Assembly (NCBI GenBank): GCA_030601715.1
Contig: JAUWBL010000019.1
Coordinates: forward strand, 1-10,502
DNA from: Candidatus Geothermarchaeota archaeon
GTDB taxonomy: Archaea; Thermoproteota; Nitrososphaeria; Geothermarchaeales; JAUWBL01
Reading direction: 5' to 3'
Length of the DNA: 10,502 nt
A model generated the notes under the pieces. It was not told the DNA's origin and did no database searches. It was given only the letters and a program-made list of their open reading frames with translations. Position 1 is the stretch's first letter. Every line of letters starts with the position of its first letter. The translations under genes were made by a program, and so were the position numbers. Of this stretch, positions 1 to 5,617 are shown one piece after another.

Positions 1-72
1 CAGAGAGTCAGTTTCGACGTCGAGCAGGGCGACAGAGGACCGAAAGCCATCAACGTCAAGGTTCTCGAATAG
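1..72 (+). CDS. Cold-shock-domain protein, C-terminal end (partial)
   Basis: The frame open from base 1 ends in TAG and encodes 23 residues, beginning QRVSFDVEQGDRGPKAINVK. This matches the last two beta strands of CspA-type cold-shock proteins, where the pattern V-F-D-V-E-x-G-x-x-G-P-x-A-x-N-V is diagnostic. These small (about 65-70 residue) OB-fold proteins bind single-stranded RNA and DNA in the cytoplasm and act as RNA chaperones. The start and the RNP1/RNP2 motifs lie outside the window, so completeness cannot be judged. A hairpin terminator follows 16 bases after the stop, which suggests this is the last gene of its transcript. Cold-shock-domain proteins occur in bacteria and in some archaea only, so the gene says little about lineage. 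Confidence 0.85.
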   Translation, partial: QRVSFDVEQGDRGPKAINVKVLE

Positions 73-88
73 CCAAGCCCGTCAGACA

Positions 89-136
89 TCCCGCTAGGAC
101 AACCTAGCGGGAGTCGATGGTCCCATTTCCTTTTTT
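89..136 (+). terminator. Hairpin plus T-rich tract after the cold-shock gene
   Basis: Positions 89-98 and 103-112 form a perfect 10-bp inverted repeat (CCCGCTAGG / CCTAGCGGG plus an outer T-A pair) around the four-base loop ACAA. A T-rich stretch with six consecutive Ts follows at 131-136, about 18 bases after the stem. The hairpin lies 16 bases downstream of the cold-shock stop codon. The stem is stronger than chance would readily give. The T tract is further from the stem than in a textbook bacterial intrinsic terminator, but T-rich tracts alone terminate archaeal polymerase. The structure could also protect the mRNA 3' end. Confidence 0.6.
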
Positions 137-406
137 CTCCTTCACCTGTTTTTCTTCAGTTTCCGAGTGCTTGGCTACGAGGATCAAGATCCCGACTAGA
201 CAAACTCTGAAGAAGGAAGATCTCCAAATCATGTTTCCTAACAAGGAATGGGCTCTTTCAAGGGGAATTCAGCGGAGAAGACTCCGTTTCGTGAGTTCAG
301 GGCTAGGTCTTGACAAAAAGGATCTGGGAGAGAAGAAAGAAAGAACCTAATCCACCAGGCCTATTTCAGCCTAAGGAAAGTGAATCTTTCATTCGATTCG
401 GCCCAG
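137..406. other. Spacer without a recognisable gene
   Basis: I see no convincing gene here. Two short + strand reading frames (117-350 and 310-498) have low-complexity, unfamiliar translations, and the second runs into the DUF5131 gene on the other strand. The purine-rich run at 326-345 is a pyrimidine-rich run on the - strand, about 60 bases beyond the DUF5131 stop, and might help end that transcript. No tRNA-like cloverleaf, direct repeat or insertion-sequence end was found. No missing piece of the DUF5131 gene was found here either. Confidence 0.5.
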
Positions 407-967
407 CTAAGATGCTGCTCGCACGTTTGTTTCTAGTCGTACTGGCTTTTCGTCCCATGTTCTTCCGTCGAGGATTCTGCCACCACTCTTCTGCGTGATT
501 CCACCCCACTGCTTGAAGAAGAACGGCACGCTCTGCTCCATGCACTGATCTCGAATCTCTCTCACCCACTCTTCCTTAATGGGTCTGTGTTCCGGCCCTG
601 ACTCCCCGCCCACTATGGCCCAGTGAATACCATCGAAGTCTATTTCTCCTATTGCACCGATGAGCGGTTCGAAGCTGACGAAACGGATCTCAGCAGACAC
701 CCCCCGCATTATCTCCATCCTATGAAGATAGTCTCTGTTCTCTATGCTAGCGCCCAACCAAACGTGCGAAAAAGGAGGCCTGTTGAGCTTCTCAGCGAGC
801 CGTTTCATCCTAGAAACCCGTTTGGTAAGAATCTGAAAGGTATGTTGGTCTGCGTCTCGCATCACCTCCCATGCGGAGGCTACGTAGGCCTCTGGGATCT
901 TTGGATGAAAGAGATCGCTCATGCTGTCCACGAACACATATCTCGATCTCTTCCAATGGAGAGGCAT
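407..967 (-). pseudogene. DUF5131 (phage Gp37/Gp68-like) protein lacking its N-terminal cysteine region
   Basis: The 186 residues match the middle and end of the DUF5131/Gp37-Gp68 family (Pfam PF07505). The conserved blocks appear in order: FVDSMSDLFH (12-21), HTFQILTKR (42-50), VWLGASIEN (69-77), IRFVSFEPLIG (94-104), WAIVGGESGP (116-125), FFFKQWGG (149-156) and GRILDGRTWDEKP (163-175). From family knowledge, complete members are about 230-280 residues. They begin with a WNP..GC...S.GC..CYA-type three-cysteine segment, thought to bind a metal cluster, followed by a linker ending near L-x-W. Here the frame opens at ATG 967, just before the LHW that follows that linker. An in-frame TGA lies six codons upstream, inside the glycosyltransferase gene, so no longer product is possible. 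Roughly the first 80-100 residues are therefore missing. The remainder has no stop or frameshift. It is either a recent 5'-deleted pseudogene or a headless variant translated from the glycosyltransferase mRNA. The biochemical function of the family is not firmly known. Confidence 0.7.
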
Positions 968-969
968 GT

Positions 970-2160
970 CTAAGCTAGCTTCTCATAGATGTTGATGAAG
1001 TCCTTTGCCACCCTCTTGATGTCGTACCTGTTGACCTTCTCCGAGGATCTCTGACCCATCTTCCGCCTAAGCAACGGGTCACGCGACAGCATTCTCATCT
1101 TATCGCACAGGTCTTCTGGATCGTTGGCTTCGAAGAGGAGCCCGTTCCCTCCGTCTTCAATCAATTCCACGGGTCCTCCTTCGGATGCACCGACTAGAGG
1201 AAGACCACACGACATAGCCTCCAAAAACGTGAGTCCAAAGGTCTCAGTGTCAGACGCTGACGCGAAGACATCTGATGCCAGATAGAGGGGTTTGACTAGC
1301 TTGTCAGGGACGGTTCCAGTGAATCGTACGTTCGTCAGTCCTAGGGAGCTCGCCATCCGTCTGTACTCCAACAGCTGAGGACCCGAACCGGCTACGACGA
1401 GGAGAGCCTTGTCGTCGTCGAGGAGTCTGAATGCTGTCAAGAGGACGTCCACCTTCTTCTCCAAGCTGATTCTTCCAAGGTACAGAAACACCGTAGGATC
1501 AGAGTCCTCTCTCACAGGAGACGTCACGACTTCTCGTACGGCCGCCATAGACAATCCATCTGTCTCCCTCTTTGACAGGGCGATTCCGTTGGGGATTACC
1601 GTCAACCTCAAGAACCCACGTCTTCTCAGAATTCCTGCGATTTGACGGGTGGGCACCGTAACCACGTGGCACCTACGATAGAAGGTTCTCAAAAACCTCC
1701 ACACACCTCTTTTTGCAACCCTCGAAACTCCGTCGCCTAGGAGCGGTCCGAAGCGCTTTCGCAGATTTCCAGGGCCGAAGTGACGTATGTACTCAACGAA
1801 GTGTGTGTTGTAGGTCCCGACAATCGGCTTCTGTCGTCTTCTCGCCTGATACACCCCGGCCGCCCCCAGGGAGAACGGGTCATGCACATGGTAGATATCG
1901 ATGCCCTCTCTGTCGAGTACATGTCTGAGCCTCCTTACGGACATTGCCGTGAGTCTGTATCCGGGATAGAAGGGAAAGGAGTACCCCCTTAGGCGGTGTA
2001 CGTGGACACCGTTCGACTCCTCTATTGTATTGGCTTCTCCTGGAACGAAAAGGGATACGTCCATCCCCTGCCGGACAAGCTCCTTCGTCAGCTGACAGAG
2101 AAGCGTCACAAGGCCGTTCCTCTGAGGCAGATACGAGTCAGCAAACATTCCTACGTGCAA
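970..2160 (-). CDS. GT4-family glycosyltransferase (GT-B fold)
   Basis: This 396-residue enzyme is predicted to transfer a sugar from a nucleotide-sugar donor, with retention of configuration, to a lipid or glycan acceptor at the inner membrane face. The N-terminal Rossmann half begins with GMFADSYLPQRNG (4-16). It also carries IYHVHDPFSLG (89-99) and YNTHF (117-121), which resemble diacylglycerol glucosyltransferases and PimB-type enzymes. The C-terminal half has VIPNGI (188-193), LGRISLEKKVD (228-238), GSGP (258-261) and the E-x7-E donor-binding motif E306/E314 in ETFGLTFLE, followed by GGPVELI. Length is normal and no membrane helix is evident. The start is TTG at 2160, chosen because AGGTGA lies 4 bases upstream; the first ATG is four codons later (2148) and poorly spaced. 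The stop is 2 bases before the DUF5131 remnant. The gene is divergent from the ThiF gene. The acceptor is unknown; glycolipid or surface-glycan synthesis is an inference. Confidence 0.88.
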   Translation of the reverse strand: MHVGMFADSYLPQRNGLVTLLCQLTKELVRQGMDVSLFVPGEANTIEESNGVHVHRLRGYSFPFYPGYRLTAMSVRRLRHVLDREGIDIYHVHDPFSLGAAGVYQARRRQKPIVGTYNTHFVEYIRHFGPGNLRKRFGPLLGDGVSRVAKRGVWRFLRTFYRRCHVVTVPTRQIAGILRRRGFLRLTVIPNGIALSKRETDGLSMAAVREVVTSPVREDSDPTVFLYLGRISLEKKVDVLLTAFRLLDDDKALLVVAGSGPQLLEYRRMASSLGLTNVRFTGTVPDKLVKPLYLASDVFASASDTETFGLTFLEAMSCGLPLVGASEGGPVELIEDGGNGLLFEANDPEDLCDKMRMLSRDPLLRRKMGQRSSEKVNRYDIKRVAKDFINIYEKLA

Positions 2161-2164
2161 AGAC

Positions 2165-2170
2165 TCACCT
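2165..2170 (-). promoter_or_regulatory. Shine-Dalgarno AGGTGA supporting the TTG start of the glycosyltransferase
   Basis: On the - strand AGGTGA lies 4 bases before TTG 2160. It matches the complement of the 16S rRNA 3' end (AGGAGGTGA). It favours TTG 2160 over the in-frame ATG at 2148, which would be 16 bases away. No clear TATA box for this gene was seen in the short divergent region. Confidence 0.5.
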
Positions 2171-2249
2171 ATCGACCTGATCTATGAACGCTGGCTGATC
2201 CTACAAGAGCAATTCCCAAGAGATGAATATGATTAGGCACATGTGCGTA

Positions 2250-2259
2250 GGTGGTGGAG
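2250..2259 (+). promoter_or_regulatory. Shine-Dalgarno-like GGTGGTGGAG that decides the ThiF start
   Basis: The run GGTGGTGGAG ends 5 bases before TTG 2265. No comparable motif precedes the in-frame ATG at 2223 or 2280. A weak A/T-rich element (GAATATGATTA, 2225-2235) lies about 36 bases upstream of TTG 2265. It could be a TATA box giving a short leader, which would place ATG 2223 outside the mRNA. Confidence 0.45.
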
Positions 2260-2264
2260 ACAAC

Positions 2265-3314
2265 TTGACCTCTTTCAAGATGGATAGGGAAGAATTCTAC
2301 AAGCGGCAGATCGCGATGCCGGAGCTAGGGGTTGCAGGGCAAGATAAGATATCTGACTCGAGAGTCACGATCGTCGGGGTCGGAGGCCTCGGAAGTGTTG
2401 TTGCTGCGCTGTGCACTCTGGCGGGCGTTGGCCACATAAGGATAATCGATCAGGACACCTTGGAGATTCACAACCTTCACAGACAGCTGCTGTTCAGCAC
2501 CGAGGACATCCATCTGCCAAAGGTCGAGGTGGCCAAACGTTCAATGAAGAAGATGAACCCTGAGGTTGAGGTGGAGGCCATAGCTGAGAACCTGAACCGG
2601 TCCAACTCGCTCGAGCTGTTGGAGGACAGCGACGTCATAGTTGACGGACTGGACAACATGGCCACCAGGTACCTGGTGAATAGGGTGTCGGTGCGCAGAG
2701 GCATACCTTACGTCTTCGCAGGAGCCATCGGACTGGAGGGAAACCTCTCGGTGTTCACGCCCAGGAAAACACCCTGCTTGGAGTGCGTTCTTCCTGGTGT
2801 AGTCGACGAGAATCTCCCAACGTGTGAGACACGCGGAGTGCTGGGGGTGACCACTGGACTGATCGGGTCGGTGGAGAGCGCGGAAACCATCAAGATCCTG
2901 GTGGGCATCGACTCCCCCCTTCGGGGAAGATTGTTGGTTGTCGATCTCAAGCAGATGTCGTTCGATACGTTCGAAATCATGAGGAACCCCGAGTGTGGTG
3001 CATGTTCGACGATATCGCCCCGAGAGGGCGAACCAGAACGGGCCGAGGGGCTGAGATGGGCCTGGATGTGCGGAGCGGCCACCGTAAACGTGAACCCAGA
3101 TAGGGCGCTGGAGCTTGACCTAGAGGAGGTTCGCCACAGGATTCAGACCAGGTACCCTGTTCTGAGGGACTCGGAGATGGCCGTGATATTCGGCTTTGCG
3201 GGGGTGGAGATCAGCTTGTTCAGGAATGGAAGGATGCTCATCAAGAACGTCTCCACGGAGGAGGAGGCCCTAGCTGTGTATCGCAATGTGCTGCGAGACC
3301 TAAGGCTCGGATAA
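2265..3314 (+). CDS. ThiF/MoeB/HesA-family E1-like adenylyltransferase (UbaA-type)
   Basis: This cytoplasmic enzyme is predicted to adenylate the C-terminal glycine of a ubiquitin-like sulfur carrier (ThiS, MoaD or archaeal SAMP type), for thiamine, molybdopterin or tRNA thiolation or for protein conjugation. Numbering from the upstream ATG 2223, the sequence shows KRQIAMPELG (28-36), the ATP loop VGVGGLGS (51-58), acidic D76/D78 and N84-L-H-R-Q, K100 in HLPKVEVA, and D142 in DGLDN. It also shows zinc pairs C185-x2-C188 and C258-x2-C261, and the candidate catalytic cysteine C201 in PTCETRGVLG. An extra C-terminal segment (about 275-363, with LFRNGRMLIKNV) resembles the tail of Bacillus-type ThiF proteins. 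TTG 2265 gives 349 residues and has the best ribosome-binding site. ATG 2280 would match the usual family N-terminus, and ATG 2223 would add 14 residues. No carrier protein, rhodanese or thiamine/molybdopterin gene is adjacent, so the pathway is open. Its TAA abuts the stop codon of the convergent gene. Confidence 0.9.
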   Translation: MTSFKMDREEFYKRQIAMPELGVAGQDKISDSRVTIVGVGGLGSVVAALCTLAGVGHIRIIDQDTLEIHNLHRQLLFSTEDIHLPKVEVAKRSMKKMNPEVEVEAIAENLNRSNSLELLEDSDVIVDGLDNMATRYLVNRVSVRRGIPYVFAGAIGLEGNLSVFTPRKTPCLECVLPGVVDENLPTCETRGVLGVTTGLIGSVESAETIKILVGIDSPLRGRLLVVDLKQMSFDTFEIMRNPECGACSTISPREGEPERAEGLRWAWMCGAATVNVNPDRALELDLEEVRHRIQTRYPVLRDSEMAVIFGFAGVEISLFRNGRMLIKNVSTEEEALAVYRNVLRDLRLG

Positions 3315-4496
3315 CTATCCTCTCTTTCCTCGCTTCTTGGAGATCTTGTCGAGATGTTTCAGGAAGTCGACGTTGATCTTGTGAATCCCGCCTAGTTTGT
3401 CCTCGGTGAGGCGTGACTTCATGTATTCTTGGACTCTGTCCGAGTGCTTCGAAAGTCCGAGGAACAGGAGTTTCGCGGCAGAGGTGGTTACGCCGACGGC
3501 GGCTTCTCGATACGCCTCATCCGATTCGCCCTCAACCCCCCTCTCTATCACCTCGTGAGCCAACTCTAGGTCGCGCTCGCTGCCACGAATGATGTGGATG
3601 GCAGCCTCCAAGTTGTTCTGGAGAGCCCTTACCTCCTGCAAGTTTCCCGGATCAGCCAACTTCGAGGTGAGCCAGTGCACTTCATTGAGCTCCCTTAGAA
3701 GTCTCCAGTCATCCCCCTCCTGGATGCTCCTCGCAGCCAGCTTGGCCGCCAGCTTGTTGGCTGTTGCCACAGCCATCGAGATCCGTGGCACGCTTCCCTG
3801 AGCCAGGGACCTGTCGAGCATCTGAGCGATCCTCGTGGATGTGCGCATCTTGCGGCGATACGTCTCCATCCTCTCGACGAGTCCTCCCCGCAGCATCGCC
3901 ACGTTCGTCAGAAGAAGGTTGGAGACGTACAGGAAGAACTTCAAAGGCGCTGACTCAATGTGGTGCGGGTCATAGAGCCTGAAGGTCAAGAGGTTGTAGT
4001 AGTCGAGGGCGGCCCCGAGGCCCTCCACATCTCCCCGAACGGTCGAAGCAAAGCCGTGAGCCAAGATTCTGGACGAGAGCAGAATAGCAGAGAATGTGTC
4101 GTCCTTCTCGCAGAGGCTTGATATCCAGTCTACTAGGGACTTGAAGGTTCTTTCCGTTGACAAGCTGCGCGACCAAGCGTCGAGGTCCTGGTTCATCTCC
4201 TCCGCGATGAGGCTTTTCACCGTTGATAGACTAAGCGCGAGGGCGTCCAAGATCATTTGTGCTATGGGGCTTTCAGTGTAGATCTGATCCTGGAGGCTTT
4301 CTGCTAGGTCGTCCAGAGGCTCCATCTCGCCATCGTAAGCCGACAGAACGATCTTGGCCGCTTGTCTGCTGATTTCGTCAAGGTAGAAGTCCAGACTCAC
4401 GGTGTCTCGGTCTCCCGTCTCGTACTCTTGAATCTCTAAGCTGAGATCTTTCAGAAGAATGAGGGTTTTTTCGATGATTGCTTCCCCTTCGCTCAA
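3315..4496 (-). CDS. Unrecognised, probably all-helical cytoplasmic protein at the end of the transporter operon
   Basis: I do not recognise this 393-residue protein. It has no signal peptide, no convincing membrane helix, no nucleotide-binding loop and only one cysteine (C129). The sequence is rich in L, A, S, E, D, R and K, with amphipathic heptad-like spacing through most of its length. Examples are 76-100, 135-150, 185-205, the A/K-rich 241-258 and the helix-rich 285-380, which suggests an alpha-helical bundle or repeat scaffold. It ends in a strongly basic tail, KKRGKRG. The start is TTG 4496, preceded 7 bases upstream by AGGAGA. Only 33 bases separate it from the ATPase stop on the same strand, so it is probably co-transcribed with the importer. 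A regulator, an adaptor to the ATPase or an unrelated passenger are all possible. Its TAG directly abuts the ThiF TAA. The gene is intact and its coding signal looks real, with only a short unconvincing antisense frame. Confidence 0.75.
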   Translation of the reverse strand: MSEGEAIIEKTLILLKDLSLEIQEYETGDRDTVSLDFYLDEISRQAAKIVLSAYDGEMEPLDDLAESLQDQIYTESPIAQMILDALALSLSTVKSLIAEEMNQDLDAWSRSLSTERTFKSLVDWISSLCEKDDTFSAILLSSRILAHGFASTVRGDVEGLGAALDYYNLLTFRLYDPHHIESAPLKFFLYVSNLLLTNVAMLRGGLVERMETYRRKMRTSTRIAQMLDRSLAQGSVPRISMAVATANKLAAKLAARSIQEGDDWRLLRELNEVHWLTSKLADPGNLQEVRALQNNLEAAIHIIRGSERDLELAHEVIERGVEGESDEAYREAAVGVTTSAAKLLFLGLSKHSDRVQEYMKSRLTEDKLGGIHKINVDFLKHLDKISKKRGKRG

Positions 4497-4503
4497 CTAC
4501 AGC

Positions 4504-4518
4504 TCTCCTCTCGAGAGG
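4504..4518 (-). promoter_or_regulatory. AGGAGA ribosome-binding site overlapping a 12-bp palindrome
   Basis: The Shine-Dalgarno AGGAGA (4504-4509 on the - strand) supports TTG 4496. It overlaps the start of the perfect palindrome CCTCTCGAGAGG (4507-4518). In RNA a loopless palindrome folds weakly, so any masking of the ribosome-binding site is speculative, and a DNA-binding dimer site is equally possible. Confidence 0.4.
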
Positions 4519-4529
4519 CTTTGAACCTC

Positions 4530-5603
4530 CTATTCAGGAGCACTAGTCAAGATTGCCAGGGTTTGGTCGGGGTCTACCGCTATGGTTATCGTGTCTCCGT
4601 CCTTGTACGTTGAGTGGGGGTGGGTTTCGATGACGAATTTCTGGCCGTTGTGCCGAGCTAGGATCATCCTGGTTTTCCCCAGAAAGGACGTGTGGTACAC
4701 TTTGCATCTGAAGGTGTTCCCCTTTCCTTTGTCACCTATCGCAAAGCTCTCGGGTCTGATGGCGATGAGGACCTTGTCCCCTGGCTGGGGTTTGTAGGAG
4801 GGGTTCGACGGTACGGCCTGGACTTCCTCTCCGTCGTCGAGGGCGACCTTGAGATACTTGGCTCTGGAGATGACTTCGCCTTGGAGGAACGTGCCTTGGC
4901 CAATGAAGTCAGCGATGAAGGGCGTCTCGGGTCGATAATAGATGTCCACGGGGCTCCCCACCTGCTCGAGTCGCCCCTGGTTCATGATCCCTATTCTGTC
5001 GGATATACTCATCGCTTCCTCCTGGTCGTGTGTCACGTAGATCGTTGTGATGTCGAGGCTTCTCTGGATCTTCTTGATCTCTGCCCTCATCTCGAGCCGC
5101 AACTTGGCGTCCAAGTTGCTCAACGGCTCGTCGAAGAGCAGAACCTGTGGGTTTATCACCAGTGCCCGTGCCAGAGCCACCCTCTGCTGCTGTCCCCCGC
5201 TGAGCTGGTGAGGCGTCCTCTTCCCCAAGCCGCCGAGGCGGACCAGCTTCAGTACCTGTCTGACTCGCTCGTTTGCCTCTCCCTTGGGGATCTTCCTTAC
5301 CCTGAGCCCGTAGGCCACGTTGTCATGCACAGTCATGTGGGGCCAGAGAGCATAATTCTGGAACACCATTCCAGTTTGGCGTCTGTGGGCCGGCTGGTCC
5401 GTCACGTCGGTGTCGGCGAAGAGTATTCTTCCCTCGTCGACAAGCTCGAAGCCCGCTACGCATCGGAGGAAGGTGGTCTTTCCGCACCCGCTGGGGCCGA
5501 GAAAGGTGTAGAACTCTCCGTCTCTGATGTGAGAGCTGACGTGATCCACGGCTACCACCTCTCCAAACGTCTTCGTCAGGCCCTCGGTTCTAATGGATAC
5601 CAT
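4530..5603 (-). CDS. ABC importer ATPase (FbpC/PotA/MalK class) with TOBE domain
   Basis: This 357-residue subunit hydrolyses ATP on the cytoplasmic face to drive the permease encoded just upstream. Visible motifs are Walker A GPSGCGKTT (36-44), the Q-loop in GMVFQNYALWP (Q82), the signature LSGGQQQ (134-140), Walker B LLFDEP (155-160), the D-loop SNLD (162-165) and the switch histidine in VTHDQEEAM (H192). All key residues are present. From about residue 230 comes a TOBE/OB-fold regulatory region with IRPESFAI. The order and length fit the class that includes iron(III), spermidine/putrescine and sugar importers, and do not settle the substrate. ATG 5603 is chosen because MVSIRTEGLTKTFG is the normal family N-terminus. 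The frame is open for a further 55 codons upstream, but that stretch overlaps the permease and reads as non-family sequence. The gap to the permease stop is 14 bases, suggesting translational coupling. Confidence 0.93.
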   Translation of the reverse strand: MVSIRTEGLTKTFGEVVAVDHVSSHIRDGEFYTFLGPSGCGKTTFLRCVAGFELVDEGRILFADTDVTDQPAHRRQTGMVFQNYALWPHMTVHDNVAYGLRVRKIPKGEANERVRQVLKLVRLGGLGKRTPHQLSGGQQQRVALARALVINPQVLLFDEPLSNLDAKLRLEMRAEIKKIQRSLDITTIYVTHDQEEAMSISDRIGIMNQGRLEQVGSPVDIYYRPETPFIADFIGQGTFLQGEVISRAKYLKVALDDGEEVQAVPSNPSYKPQPGDKVLIAIRPESFAIGDKGKGNTFRCKVYHTSFLGKTRMILARHNGQKFVIETHPHSTYKDGDTITIAVDPDQTLAILTSAPE

Positions 5604-5617
5604 CTTGTCGTGAAGTC

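Noticed and set aside
117..350. 77-codon + strand open frame directly after the hairpin
   Set aside because: The translation is low-complexity at its start, has no family-like pattern and no Shine-Dalgarno match, and the frame begins inside the terminator region.
376..390. Small inverted repeat GAAAG-N5-CTTTC beyond the DUF5131 stop
   Set aside because: A 5-bp A/T-rich stem without an adjacent T tract is within chance expectation.
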